Positions 1-9,500 of a stretch of DNA of 56,168 nt are shown here, in pieces. The notes below the pieces were generated by a model. The model ran no database searches. It was not told the origin of the DNA and saw nothing but the letters and a program-made list of their open reading frames with translations. Position 1 is the stretch's first letter. The number at the start of each line of letters is the position of its first letter. The stretch is taken from assembly GCA_902786725.1 (NCBI GenBank), contig CADADP010000011.1, positions 1-56,168 of the forward strand, in the 5' to 3' direction. Made by a program: the position numbers and the translations under genes. This stretch comes from an uncultured Bacteroidales bacterium. Lineage in GTDB: Bacteria > Bacteroidota > Bacteroidia > Bacteroidales > Muribaculaceae.

Positions 1-83
1 CACCGCCGTGCTGCCCCTCGACTTGCATGTGTTAAGCCTGTCGCTAGCGTTCATCCTGAGCCAGGATCAAACTCTTCGTTGTA
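1..83 (-). rRNA. 16S ribosomal RNA, 5' end (partial, cut by window edge)
   Basis: The reverse complement contains the universal 16S 5' sequence AGAGTTTGATCCTGGCTCAG (complement of 56-75), preceded by TACAACGA as is usual in Bacteroidetes, and followed by the helix that leads to the V1 region. Only about the first 80 bases are present; the rest of the operon lies beyond the left edge. The 5' boundary at 83 is approximate because it is set by homology to the mature RNA and not by a processing signal. Confidence 0.97.
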
Positions 84-326
84 TATCTGTTTTTCTTTTT
101 TTATTTCCTAAAAAACGTGCAACGCAACTGTTCTTGACCTCGTGACCCGGGGATGCTCCGCCAGATTTATCTTCCTGTCCTTAGGATATTCGACGAGTGA
201 CTCGCAGATATTCGTTCCTTATCTCTCTTGTCTCTCGCTGTCTTGTCTTGTCCTTGACATTGCAATCATTTCAATGACCTCTTGTCGTGCCCCTCGAAAT
301 CGTCTCTCTTATCTCGAAAAGCGGTG

Positions 327-389
327 CAAAGTTACTGCCTTTTACCAATACAAACCAAATTTTTCAACAACTTTTTTTCAACTTTTTTT
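327..389 (-). promoter_or_regulatory. rRNA operon promoter with phased A-tract UP element
   Basis: On the minus strand there is a -7 element TAACTTTG (complement of 327-334) and, 21 bp upstream, a -33 element TTTG (complement of 356-359), matching the Bacteroidetes housekeeping consensus. Immediately upstream, on the same strand, are runs of A at 360-364, 372-378 and 383-389, including a tandem AAAAAAAGTTG unit with 11 bp period. Phased A-tracts next to -33 are typical of UP elements at rRNA promoters. No second promoter was identified. Confidence 0.8.
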
Positions 390-603
390 CAAGTTGCCCC
401 AAACAAAAGCATGTCAGTATCGCGCAACACGCTTAGCATCAGCCCAATCGCCCTCAAAACCTTCTCCACACCTTTTCTTACGCTTGCAACAACCTTTTTC
501 CAGATTTCTTTTGCATCTTGCACGTTTCGCTTTTACTTATTCACTCTTTTAACGCTAATCAGGCATCGGAATATACGATAATATAATCTCACATTTTTAT
601 TAA

Positions 604-639
604 TTTTAGAACTCACCTTAATAATATTTACTAACTTTG
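604..639 (+). promoter_or_regulatory. lgt promoter
   Basis: A perfect -7 element TAACTTTG lies at 632-639. The -33 region near 604-609 reads TTTTAG, a weak match to TTTG. The expected transcript start is about 28 bp before the lgt ATG. Confidence 0.6.
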
Positions 640-674
640 CACATCACTAAACTTGTAACAACTCTTATTAAACA

Positions 675-1544
675 ATGATAGATTTTATCACATGGACAGT
701 TAACCCGAACCTTTTCAGCGGATTTGTCACAGTTCGCTGGTATGGGCTTATGTTCGCCATAGGTTTCTGGATTGGATACGAACTGGAATACCGCATATTC
801 CGACACGAAGGCACACCCGAAAAATGGGTCACCAGCATATTCCTCTATGCCGTAATTGGCACCATTGTGGGCGCGCGACTTGGTCACGTCTTTTTCTACG
901 ACTGGGCCTACTATTCCGCTCACCCTGCCGATATCTTCAAGATTTGGGAAGGCGGCCTGGCCAGCCACGGAGGCACGCTCGCCATCATGATTGCCATTTG
1001 GTTCTATTCGCGCCGCGTCACTCACAAGCCCATGCTCTGGGCTTTCGACCGCATTGTAGTCCCTGTGGGACTCGTAGCCGCACTCATCCGCATCGGCAAC
1101 CTGATGAACCACGAAATCTACGGGCGAGTCACATCGCTCCCGTGGGGATTCCGATTCGTGGATAATATCGGGCAATGGATGAATGGCGCAGAACCTGTTT
1201 TCTCGCTCCCGAGTCACCCCACGCAAATCTACGAGGCCCTATGTTATCTGGCTGTGTTTGCCCTGTGTATGTGGCTTTACTGGAAGCGCAACGCGCAAGA
1301 GCGGCAGGGCCTCATTTTCGGAGTGTTTATGCTCGGCATCTTTGGCACCAGATTCCTGATTGAATACATTAAGAATGTGCAAGAACCGTGGGAAATCAAT
1401 ATGCGAATGCAATGGGGCATCGATCAGGGTCAGCTCCTCAGCATTCCTTTCATCATCTTGGGAGTGTGGCTTATCATCAGAGCTTTCCACATACCACGGC
1501 AGCACCTGACTTTCCCTGACAAATTTGCCGATGAGAAGAAATAA
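675..1544 (+). CDS. lgt: Prolipoprotein diacylglyceryl transferase
   Basis: Lgt transfers the diacylglyceryl group of phosphatidylglycerol to the lipobox cysteine of prolipoproteins in the inner membrane, the first step of lipoprotein maturation. The 289-residue length is typical. Visible family motifs are GARLGH (66-71), the WEGGLASHGG segment (91-100), the Lgt signature RIGNLMNHEIYG (139-150), whose Arg, Asn and Glu bind the phosphatidylglycerol head group in the family, and HPTQIYE (181-187). About seven hydrophobic segments are spread over the length. The start is the first ATG after a clear promoter. It is transcribed away from the rRNA operon and is followed by a new promoter, so it is probably monocistronic. 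Confidence 0.97.
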   Translation: MIDFITWTVNPNLFSGFVTVRWYGLMFAIGFWIGYELEYRIFRHEGTPEKWVTSIFLYAVIGTIVGARLGHVFFYDWAYYSAHPADIFKIWEGGLASHGGTLAIMIAIWFYSRRVTHKPMLWAFDRIVVPVGLVAALIRIGNLMNHEIYGRVTSLPWGFRFVDNIGQWMNGAEPVFSLPSHPTQIYEALCYLAVFALCMWLYWKRNAQERQGLIFGVFMLGIFGTRFLIEYIKNVQEPWEINMRMQWGIDQGQLLSIPFIILGVWLIIRAFHIPRQHLTFPDKFADEKK

Positions 1545-1577
1545 TTTGGCATATTCCACACATATTTCTTAATTTTG
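1545..1577 (+). promoter_or_regulatory. Promoter of the DUF4919-like gene
   Basis: TTTG at 1545-1548 and TAATTTTG at 1570-1577 are separated by 21 bp, matching the Bacteroidetes housekeeping promoter. The -33 element touches the lgt stop codon. Confidence 0.75.
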
Positions 1578-1608
1578 CACTAAATATCAACCTTCATAAC
1601 ACTTGAAA

Positions 1609-2247
1609 ATGAACAATCCTATTAAAATAGACCTCACCTGCGGCAACTCCAACGTGGCAAGTTGTGGAATAACCAACGATTTAATTCGCAATCTATCCCT
1701 TTGGCAGACCAACCACCAAGCCGTTTCCGACGAGGCTCTTACCGAACTTTACCACACTCTCTGCCCCGTCACCGAGTCACAAAAGCAGACTGTGGCTCTC
1801 GCCGATTTGCTCTATAAAAAACAAGACTACCGAGTAGCGTTCCACCTTTATATGGGCGCGCTCAGTAGCAATCCACTCTCCACGCTACTACTGAAAAAGG
1901 CCTATAACTGCACGTTTCTTGGGGCATTCAACAAGGAATATGGTGCTGAGCTACTCTGCAAACTTAGTCGCTTAAACACCATTATCGCGGCTTCCGGCTC
2001 AGGTGACACCGCACAAGACCCCATCAGAGTGGCACAGACAACCGACGCTTATCAGTATCTGTTTAACGTTGTCCACGCTAAGGACGTAGCCACGCATAAG
2101 CAAATACACCTCGCCGGCGACATCTCGCTCGATGAACTTCTCATTTCAGTTAACGGAGAGAAAGAGCCACGACTGTTCCACTACTCATGCCCTTTCGAGA
2201 CTGAGCAAGACCGCAATGAGTTCCTAATCAAGAAAAAAGGATTCTAA
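1609..2247 (+). CDS. DUF4919-like conserved protein
   Basis: This encodes a 212-residue protein with no signal peptide or membrane segment, presumably cytoplasmic. The central part has helices that look TPR-like (residues about 60-110), and the segment around residues 128-150 (SGSGDTAQDPIRVAQTTDAY) resembles the GTGDG-type core I associate with the Bacteroidetes family DUF4919; this assignment is from memory of the motif. The function is unknown. ATG at 1609 is chosen over an in-frame TTG two codons earlier. It has its own promoter and is followed by a strong terminator, so it is a single-gene transcript. Confidence 0.8.
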   Translation: MNNPIKIDLTCGNSNVASCGITNDLIRNLSLWQTNHQAVSDEALTELYHTLCPVTESQKQTVALADLLYKKQDYRVAFHLYMGALSSNPLSTLLLKKAYNCTFLGAFNKEYGAELLCKLSRLNTIIAASGSGDTAQDPIRVAQTTDAYQYLFNVVHAKDVATHKQIHLAGDISLDELLISVNGEKEPRLFHYSCPFETEQDRNEFLIKKKGF

Positions 2248-2280
2248 ACTAGCTGTGCTCACATAGCCTCCACCACACAA

Positions 2281-2313
2281 AGCACCGCATCCACAGCGGT
2301 GCTTCATTTTTTG
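2281..2313 (+). terminator. Rho-independent terminator
   Basis: The stem AGCACCGC (2281-2288) pairs perfectly with GCGGTGCT (2296-2303), with a 7-base loop, followed by TCATTTTTTG. It ends the DUF4919-like transcript. Confidence 0.9.
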
Positions 2314-2368
2314 CTTCATTTTTTATAACTTTTCATCCAAATTTATTTAAACTTCAAATCATTTTTAG

Positions 2369-2376
2369 TAAATTTG
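2369..2376 (+). promoter_or_regulatory. ald promoter (-7 element)
   Basis: TAAATTTG at 2369-2376 is a perfect -7 element 49 bp before the ald start. No clean TTTG is present at the -33 distance; the region there is AT-rich (ATTTATTT). Confidence 0.6.
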
Positions 2377-2425
2377 GACGTGTTTCAACCAAAATCACTC
2401 TATAAACCTTTAAAATACTACTAAA

Positions 2426-3532
2426 ATGAAAATTGGAGTCCCAAAAGAAATCAAGAACAACGAGAATCGAGTCGGCATGACACCAGCCGGAGTAGCTGAG
2501 CTCATCAAGCACGGACACACCGTCGCAGTTCAGCACACAGCAGGTGAAAACAGCGGATTCGCCGATGAACAGTACGTCAAAGTGGGAGCAACCATTCTCC
2601 CCACTATCGAAGACGTTTACGCTTACGCCGACATGATTGTCAAGGTCAAAGAGCCCATCGAGCCGGAATATCCGCTTATCCGAAAGGGGCAACTGGTCTT
2701 CACTTATTTCCACTTCGCCAGCGACCATGAACTAACATTGGCCATGATTAAGAGCGGGGGCGTTTGCCTCGCTTACGAAACCGTTCAATTACCCAACCGA
2801 GCCTTACCGTTACTCATACCCATGAGCGAAGTTGCCGGTCGCATGGCCACACTCAACGGCGCTTACTACCTACAGAAAACAAAAGGCGGTAAAGGCAAAC
2901 TCATTGGTGGCGTTCCTGGAGTGAAACCGGCCAAAGTGCTGGTGCTCGGCGGTGGCATCGTGGGCGAAGCAGCAGCGCGAACTGCCGCAGGCATGGGGGC
3001 CGACGTAACCATCACCGACATCTCACTGCCTCGCCTTCGCCAGCTCGACATCGAAACGCCGGCCAACATACACACGCTCTACTCCAACGAGCACAACATC
3101 CGCCAGCAACTCCACGATGTGGACATCATCATCGGCTCTGTGCTGATTCCGGGAGCAAAAACTCCATTCCTCATCACACGCGATATGCTCAAAGAAATGG
3201 AACCGGGCACCGTGCTGGTGGATGTTGCTATCGATCAAGGCGGATGCTTCGAAACATCACACCCCACCACTCACAGCGAGCCAACCTACATGGTAGATGG
3301 CATACTGCACTACGCAGTGGCGAATATTCCGGGCGCCGTGCCTAACACATCCACCACCGCACTCACCAACGCCACCCTGCGCTACGCCGTGGCCCTGGCC
3401 GACAAGGGGTGGCAACAGGCTTGCAAAGACGACCAGGCTTTATTCCTCGGCCTCAACGTGGTAGAAGGCAAAGTCACTTACAAGGCTGTTGCCGACGCAT
3501 GGAACCTTCCCTACGAGCCTATCACCCTGTAA
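2426..3532 (+). CDS. ald: Alanine dehydrogenase
   Basis: Ald catalyses the NAD-dependent oxidative deamination of L-alanine to pyruvate and ammonia, or the reverse. The 368-residue length is standard. Residues known as catalytic or substrate-binding in the M. tuberculosis enzyme fall at the same numbers here: Arg15, Lys75, His96 and Asp270. The nucleotide-binding loop is VLVLGGGIVG (171-180). It is cytoplasmic and has its own promoter. It converges with the 2-oxoacid:ferredoxin oxidoreductase operon, and a hairpin lies between them. Both enzymes handle 2-oxoacids linked to amino acids, but shared regulation is not shown by the sequence. Confidence 0.97.
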   Translation: MKIGVPKEIKNNENRVGMTPAGVAELIKHGHTVAVQHTAGENSGFADEQYVKVGATILPTIEDVYAYADMIVKVKEPIEPEYPLIRKGQLVFTYFHFASDHELTLAMIKSGGVCLAYETVQLPNRALPLLIPMSEVAGRMATLNGAYYLQKTKGGKGKLIGGVPGVKPAKVLVLGGGIVGEAAARTAAGMGADVTITDISLPRLRQLDIETPANIHTLYSNEHNIRQQLHDVDIIIGSVLIPGAKTPFLITRDMLKEMEPGTVLVDVAIDQGGCFETSHPTTHSEPTYMVDGILHYAVANIPGAVPNTSTTALTNATLRYAVALADKGWQQACKDDQALFLGLNVVEGKVTYKAVADAWNLPYEPITL

Positions 3533-3583
3533 TCACCGCCATAACCCAAGAACATCTATTATGGTGGGTTCTATAAATCAAGT

Positions 3584-3625
3584 GGGCGAGGCCTCAAATT
3601 TTCAAGCCTCGCCCTCATTATTTTC
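3584..3625 (+). terminator. Terminator between ald and the oxidoreductase operon
   Basis: GGGCGAGGC (3584-3592) pairs perfectly with GCCTCGCCC (3606-3614), with a 13-base loop, followed by TCATTATTTTC. It serves ald. In the other direction the following tract is weak, so it is less clear that it also ends the minus-strand operon. Confidence 0.85.
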
Positions 3626-3649
3626 TCTTGAAAAGCCTTTTATGCCGGC

Positions 3650-4186
3650 TCACTCAGCCAGACTCATCCCGCAACGCAACGCCTCCTCGTTTTGCGGCAG
3701 CGTATCCCAGTGACGCTCGGGCAACGTTTTCTTCAAGCCTTTTATCACATTCTCTATTGTCACCACCGGCCGCAAACTGAGCAGTGCGCCAAGCACTATC
3801 ATATTATACGACTTTGCGTTTTTCATCTCAAACGACGCCTCCATGGCATCAATGCGACACACTTTTATATCTTGCCTGGTGGGCGCATTATGTATTCCAT
3901 AGCTGTCGTATATAAGCACACCCCCGGGCTTCACCTTGCTTTCAAAGCGGTCAAGGCTTTGCTGGTTCAGCACCACCACCGTGTCATAGGCATTCAATAT
4001 CGGCGACGATATCCGCTCGTCACTCAGTATCACTGTCACGTTTGCCGTTCCGCCACGCTGTTCCGGTCCATACGACGGCATCCATGTCACTTCCTTGCCT
4101 TCCATCAGGCCGGCGTATGCCAGGATTTTTCCCATCGACAACACACCTTGACCTCCGAAGCCGGCTATTATTATCTCTTCTTTCAT
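3650..4186 (-). CDS. 2-oxoacid:ferredoxin oxidoreductase, gamma subunit
   Basis: This is the small gamma subunit of a 2-oxoacid:acceptor oxidoreductase, 178 residues. It begins MKEEIIIAGFGGQG, with the family GFGGQG loop at 9-14, followed by SYGPEQRGG, also typical. With the alpha and beta subunits and the ferredoxin it oxidatively decarboxylates a 2-oxoacid to its CoA ester and reduces ferredoxin in the cytoplasm. An alternative ATG at 4198 would overlap the beta stop by 8 bases. The one at 4186 is preferred because it sits right before the conserved beta strand and gives the usual length. It is the last gene of the operon. Confidence 0.93.
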   Translation of the reverse strand: MKEEIIIAGFGGQGVLSMGKILAYAGLMEGKEVTWMPSYGPEQRGGTANVTVILSDERISSPILNAYDTVVVLNQQSLDRFESKVKPGGVLIYDSYGIHNAPTRQDIKVCRIDAMEASFEMKNAKSYNMIVLGALLSLRPVVTIENVIKGLKKTLPERHWDTLPQNEEALRCGMSLAE

Positions 4187-4190
4187 CGTT

Positions 4191-4952
4191 TCATTCATTT
4201 TTAAGGTCACCAAGTGGATATTTCTCAAACATATTCTTCTCCATCCATTCATTAGCTTGAATAGGAGTCAATTTCCAACCCGAGTTACAAGTGCTCACTA
4301 TCTCCACTACCGACGTTCCCTTTCCCTGCATACTGTTTTCAAAAGCCTTGCGAATCGCGCTCTTGGCCTTGCGCACCGATGCCGGCGTGTGCACACTCTG
4401 GCGCGTCACGTAGCATGTTCCGTCGAGTTGGGCCAGTAACGGCGCTATCGACAGCGGATAGCCGTTCAAATCCACACGCCGTCCATAGGGGCAAGTTGCC
4501 GTCTTCTGTCCCAACAATGTGGTCGGAGCCATCTGCCCTCCGGTCATTCCATATATCGCATTGTTTATGAATATCACCGCTATGTTCTCTGCCCTGTTGC
4601 ATGCGTGAATCGACTCACATGTGCCTATCGCCGCAAAATCGCCATCGCCTTGATACGTAAACACCAATTTGTCGGGCTGCAGCCGCTTCACCGCAGTAGC
4701 CATAGCCGGCGCACGGCCATGAGCGGCCTCAAGCCAGTCAATGTCGATATAATTATACGCGAACACGGCACACCCCACAGGAGCCACTCCTATCGCGTAT
4801 TCCTCAGCGCCCATCTCCTCTATCACCTCAGCTATCAGTTTGTGAACCACTCCGTGGCTACAACCCGGACAGTAGTGCATATAATTGTCGCTCAGCAGCG
4901 AAGGGCGCTTATAAACTCTGTTCTGAGGCTTTATAATCTCATTTATCTCCAT
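4191..4952 (-). CDS. 2-oxoacid:ferredoxin oxidoreductase, beta (TPP-binding) subunit
   Basis: The 253-residue beta subunit carries the thiamine pyrophosphate site: CPGC (28-31), the GDGD motif (102-105) and NNAIYGMTGGQ (130-140), the usual Mg-TPP signature. It lies 4 bp after the alpha gene and 4 bp before the gamma start, so translation is probably coupled. The substrate cannot be fixed from sequence: related sets are annotated as 2-oxoglutarate (Kor) or branched-chain 2-oxoacid (Vor) enzymes. Confidence 0.95.
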   Translation of the reverse strand: MEINEIIKPQNRVYKRPSLLSDNYMHYCPGCSHGVVHKLIAEVIEEMGAEEYAIGVAPVGCAVFAYNYIDIDWLEAAHGRAPAMATAVKRLQPDKLVFTYQGDGDFAAIGTCESIHACNRAENIAVIFINNAIYGMTGGQMAPTTLLGQKTATCPYGRRVDLNGYPLSIAPLLAQLDGTCYVTRQSVHTPASVRKAKSAIRKAFENSMQGKGTSVVEIVSTCNSGWKLTPIQANEWMEKNMFEKYPLGDLKNE

Positions 4953-4956
4953 CTGT

Positions 4957-6048
4957 TCAGTCCTCCTTGTTCACAAACTTATCTTTTAATGCGTCCAGCA
5001 CCTCATCAGGCGTCGGCACATTGCCGCCCAGACGCCCGTAATGCTCCACCGGCACGCGACACTCCACAGCCAGCTTCACGTCCTCAATCATTTGGCCTGC
5101 GTCAAGTTCCACCACCAAGATTCCCTTCACGCCCTTAGCCGCCTCGCGTATATGATTCACCGGAAACGGCCACAACGTTATCGGGCGAGCCAGACCCACC
5201 TTTAGGCCTTGCTCACGCGCCAGCTCCATTGTCTTCATTGTTATGCGCGCTTGGCTGCCGAATGCCACTATCAGATAATCGCAATCTTCAGTATTCACCA
5301 GCTCACATCGCATCTCATTCTTCTCTATCAGCCTATACGTTGACTGGAAGCGATTGTTATTCTCCTCCATTTTGTCATCGTCAAGCTCAAGCGATGTTAT
5401 AATATTTTTAGGCCTGCGGCCTTTGCGACCATTCACTGCCCACGGGCACTGCTGGCGTATCTGCTCTTCGGTTCGCCGAGCTCGCTGCGGTGGCAACACC
5501 ACCTTTTCCATCATCTGACCAACAACGCCGTCGGCCAGTATCATCGACACGCACCTATACTTGAACGCCAAGTCCCAACCCAGCGCCACAAAGTCGCACA
5601 TCTCCTGCACACTCGCCGGTGCCAGAACTATCACATGATAATCGCCGTGGCCTCCGCCCTTACATGCCTGAAAGTAATCGGCCTGCGACGGATGGATTGT
5701 TCCCAAGCCCGGGCCTCCTCTCATCACGTTTATCACCAGTGCAGGGACCTCACTCGCCGCCATATACGACATTCCCTCCTGCATTAGGCTGAAACCGGGA
5801 CTCGACGTCGAAGTCAGCACGGCCTTTCCACATGCCGCGCCGGCATACACCATGTTTATCGCCGCAACCTCACTCTCGGCCTGAAGAACCACCATTCCGG
5901 TCGTCTCCCACGGGCGTTGCTCCTCAAGCGTCTCCAGCACCTCGCTCTGAGGCGTTATCGGATAGCCGAAATACCCGTCGGCTCCATAACGTATCGCCGC
6001 TATCGCCAGGGCCTCATTGCCCTTCATCAGTGTCACTTTATCATTCAT
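4957..6048 (-). CDS. vorB: 2-oxoacid:ferredoxin oxidoreductase, alpha subunit (VorB-like)
   Basis: This 363-residue alpha subunit has the pyrimidine-binding N-terminal domain with YPITPQSE (29-36), the GGPGLGTIHPSQAD segment near 110-123, and a C-terminal transketolase-C-like domain (about 250-350). In Bacteroidetes such proteins are usually labelled 3-methyl-2-oxobutanoate dehydrogenase subunit VorB, although KorA is an equally common name, and the true substrate may be branched-chain 2-oxoacids, 2-oxoglutarate or both. It follows the ferredoxin gene by 14 bp. Confidence 0.9.
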   Translation of the reverse strand: MNDKVTLMKGNEALAIAAIRYGADGYFGYPITPQSEVLETLEEQRPWETTGMVVLQAESEVAAINMVYAGAACGKAVLTSTSSPGFSLMQEGMSYMAASEVPALVINVMRGGPGLGTIHPSQADYFQACKGGGHGDYHVIVLAPASVQEMCDFVALGWDLAFKYRCVSMILADGVVGQMMEKVVLPPQRARRTEEQIRQQCPWAVNGRKGRRPKNIITSLELDDDKMEENNNRFQSTYRLIEKNEMRCELVNTEDCDYLIVAFGSQARITMKTMELAREQGLKVGLARPITLWPFPVNHIREAAKGVKGILVVELDAGQMIEDVKLAVECRVPVEHYGRLGGNVPTPDEVLDALKDKFVNKED

Positions 6049-6062
6049 TTCCTATCAGTTTT

Positions 6063-6293
6063 TCATTTTTGAACCACACGATACACCTCTATGCATGCAT
6101 CAGGACACACCAGAGCACAACTCTGACATCCAATGCACTTCTCGGCATCAGCCATATACGCATAGTGATAACCGCGATTATTCACCTCCTTCCGCTGAAG
6201 CGCCAACACCTGGCACGGACATGCCACAACACAAAGGCTACAGCCCTTGCAACGCTGTGTGTCAATCACTACTGCTCCATTTATCTTTGCCAT
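6063..6293 (-). CDS. 2-oxoacid:ferredoxin oxidoreductase, ferredoxin-type delta subunit
   Basis: This 76-residue bacterial-type ferredoxin carries two [4Fe-4S] cluster motifs: Cys15/18/21/25 followed by Pro and Cys53/56/59/63 followed by Pro. It is the first gene of the four-gene operon and presumably relays electrons from the TPP site to free ferredoxin. No clean promoter is visible upstream; the best -7 candidate is TTATTTTG (complement of 6329-6336), one mismatch from consensus and without a good -33 element. Confidence 0.95.
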   Translation of the reverse strand: MAKINGAVVIDTQRCKGCSLCVVACPCQVLALQRKEVNNRGYHYAYMADAEKCIGCQSCALVCPDACIEVYRVVQK

Positions 6294-6487
6294 CGTTACA
6301 ATTTATTACGTTTTAGGTAGCGAATATACAAAATAATCATTTATCTCCCATCATTTTTGGCAACATTAACACTTCCCCGCCACATAATTACATTTTTTTG
6401 CGTTCCCCCGCCCTTTCTCTCATCATGCTTTTAAATGTGAAAAGTAGTAAAAATCGGGCATTGAAGGGTTAAAAAGATGTAGAATGG

Positions 6488-6518
6488 TTTGTTGGCACGA
6501 GAAAAAGTGTTAAATTTG
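6488..6518 (+). promoter_or_regulatory. Promoter of the first M6 protease
   Basis: TTTG (6488-6491) and TAAATTTG (6511-6518) are separated by 19 bp, a perfect Bacteroidetes housekeeping promoter. It leaves a 5' untranslated region of about 75 bases. The remainder of the gap 6294-6598 holds nothing else recognisable. Confidence 0.85.
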
Positions 6519-6598
6519 CGCACAATTTAGCCCGAATAACAGCCTTTTACGGAACTTTATTAACTAAATATCTTATTATAAACAATTTAAATTACAAA

Positions 6599-9500
6599 AT
6601 GAGAAAAATTTTATCGTTGGTGATGCTGGCGGTGATTTCGTGTTCTGTCGCACTTGCTGTGCCGGCTAAGCGCGTGCCCACCACCATCACACAGAGCGAC
6701 GGCACAAAGATTACCGTCACTATGAAGGGCGACGAATGGCATCACTCGTTTATCACGAGCGATGGCAAGCCCGTAGCTATTGGCGACAATGGCGATGTGT
6801 ATTACCGCACCAGCAGCGGAATTTCATCGGTACGTGCGCACGAGGTGGCTCAGCGCACAGACGAGGAAAACAGTTTCTTGGCAATCAATGCCGATGAGAT
6901 GACATTGAGCAAGATTGCACAGAAAGGACGCCGCTTTGCAGCACGCCAGAAGGCTCGCCGCAAGGTTGGAGCCACACAAGTGCCCCAGTCCGGTTCTCCG
7001 AAGATACCTGTGCTGTTGGTAGAGTACTCCGACAAGAAGATGTCCAACAGTAAGGCCACCTTTGAGGCTCAGTATAAAACCGGCGCTAAGAGTGCTTATC
7101 AGTACTTTAAGGACCAAAGCAACGGCAAGTTCACTCCGCAATACGACGTCTATGGTATCTACACCTTACCGTCGTCTCGCGCCACCTACGGCAAGAACGA
7201 CAGTAACGGCGACGACGTGGGTGTGTGCAAGATGGTGAGCGACGCCATCAGCAAGGCCGGTAGCGCGGTGGATTGGAGTCAGTACGACAACGACGGCGAC
7301 GGCCTGGTGGACGTGTGCATCGTGGTGTATGCCGGCGTGGGCGAGGCTCAGGCCAGCAACACGGTACCCAACTCCATTTGGCCCTGCCAGTGGCAACTCA
7401 GCGATGGCGCCAACTTTGGCGACGGAAACGGCGCAGTAACCCGCAACGGCGTGACCATCGACAAATTTGCCGTGTTCAACGAGATTAACGGCAGTAGCGA
7501 CAGCTCCACCAAAATCGACGGCGTGGGCACTTTCTGCCACGAGTTCAGTCACTGCTTGGGACTGCCCGACTTCTACGAGACAACTTACGCCAACGACTAC
7601 TGGGGTATAGGCAGTTGGAGCCTGATGGACAGTGGCAGCTATAACGATGACGGCTACACTCCCATTGGCTACAGCGGTTACGAGAAAAACTTCATGGGCT
7701 GGATCGACCTGCAAACTCCGGTACAGGGCACACAATACACTCTGCCCGTGTGGAACCAGAAGCAGGAGAGCACCGATGTGGCCTACAAGGTAACAAGTCC
7801 GTTCAACTCCAACGAGTACTACGTGCTCGAAAACCGCGCTCAGCAAGGATGGGACGCATACATCCCCGACGAGGGTATGATGGTTACCCACGTCACGTAT
7901 GTGGCAAGCCGGTGGAACAACAACACCGTAAACAACCAGCAAATTCAGCTCTTCACCCTTGTCACGGCCGATAATACCACTGGCGCAAGTAATGAGAGTA
8001 CCGACCTTTATGGTGAAACAAACCATGAGTTAACCGACACTTCGACCCCTGCGGCCAAACTACACATGACGGCCAGCGGCTCGCTAACATCCAATGCCGG
8101 ACTCATGGGCCAGCCTATCACTGAGATTCAGCTCAACAACGACAAGACCGTGAACTTCTGGTTCATGAAAGGCTCTGAGCCGCACTTCGCTCCGGTGCTC
8201 AACGAGGCCAGCAACGTGCAGAACAACCAGTTCACCGCGTCCTGGACCGACGAGACCGAAGCGCAGTATGTCACCGACTATGAGTTGCAGGTCAACATTA
8301 AGAACGCCTCCGGCAGTGCCGACTTGGTGGCCGAAGAAGACATGAGTCAGGGCACCACATCGTGGACCCTGAGCGCAAGCGGAACCTACGCCGACACCGA
8401 CAATGGCGGTCTGCGTCTTGGTACAAGCAAGGCCAACGGCTCGGTAACAAGTCCCGCCGTGAACCTGAGCAAGAGCGTAGCCACAGTGGTGGTTAACTGC
8501 ATGAACTACGGCACCGACACCGATGTCCCGATGAAGGTGAGCGTGCTGAGCGCGAACGGAACAGAATTGGCCGCCGAAACAGTAACGCTCAACAACACAA
8601 GCATGGCCGACGTCTCAGTAACGCTCCGCGGCACTTTCGGCGACGGTTGCCAAGTGATGATTGAGACCACCACCACAAGAAAGCGCGTGGTCATATCGCA
8701 CGTGTCGATATATAACGGCGACGCAAGCAACAATACTCCAGCTCGCGCGTCCGAGAGTGGCGACACTCATAGCCGCACAATTACCGGCATCACTGCCAAG
8801 AACCACACTGTCACCGGCCTTCTGCAGGGCGAGACTTACGCATTTAAGGTGCGCGCTAACTACAGCGACGGCACTACAAGCTCGTGGACCGCTGCCAAGA
8901 ACGTCACACTCACTGGCGAGAAACAGCTCAACCCGTATATCGTGGCCGACGAAGAGCTGAATCTGGGCTCAGTGAACCCGGGCGAGAGCGCAACAGCCAC
9001 GCTTAACGTACTCGCCGAGGAACTCAAGGGCGATGTAACGCTTACGCTCAACGACCCGAACAACGTGTTCACACTCAGCACCACCACTATAGCTAAGGAT
9101 GCAGCCGAGGCCGGAGCCACAGCAACGGTGACATTCACCCCCACAGCGGCTCAAAACTACGAGGCCACAGTCACAGTGAGCAGCCAAGACGCCGACGATG
9201 TCACAGTGACTCTGCGCGGTGCAGGCGCTCTGGTGAAAAATGTTCCCGAACTGCTCAACGCTACTGCCGACCACATTGGCTCCACCCTGTTCACTGCAAG
9301 GTGGACCGAGGTTGCCAACGCTAAGAGCTACACTCTCTATGTAAACCAGAAGGTGACCCCAACCGTTACCGAACTGCTGAGCGAAGACTTTACTACAGGC
9401 TCGACATCTTGGACCACAACCGGCTTTACCGAGTTTGGCGACACCGGTATCCGTTTGGGTAGCGGCAGCCAGAACGGTAGCGTGGAAAGCCCTTCGGTGG

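Larger units (their letters stand above)
84..674. other. rRNA leader and divergent intergenic region
   Basis: No convincing gene lies here. The part from about 84 to 320 is the transcribed leader of the rRNA operon (minus strand). The rRNA promoter follows at 327-359 with T-tracts up to 389. The segment 400-600 is pyrimidine-rich on the plus strand and holds nothing recognisable. The lgt promoter is at 604-639. Two open frames on the plus strand (142-552 and 282-581) read as low-complexity Ser/Leu/Phe-rich peptides antisense to the leader and are not credible genes. Confidence 0.7.

Noticed and set aside
142-581. Two open frames on the plus strand in the rRNA leader
   Set aside because: Low-complexity Ser/Leu/Phe-rich peptides, overlapping each other and antisense to the rRNA leader and promoter; no family resemblance.
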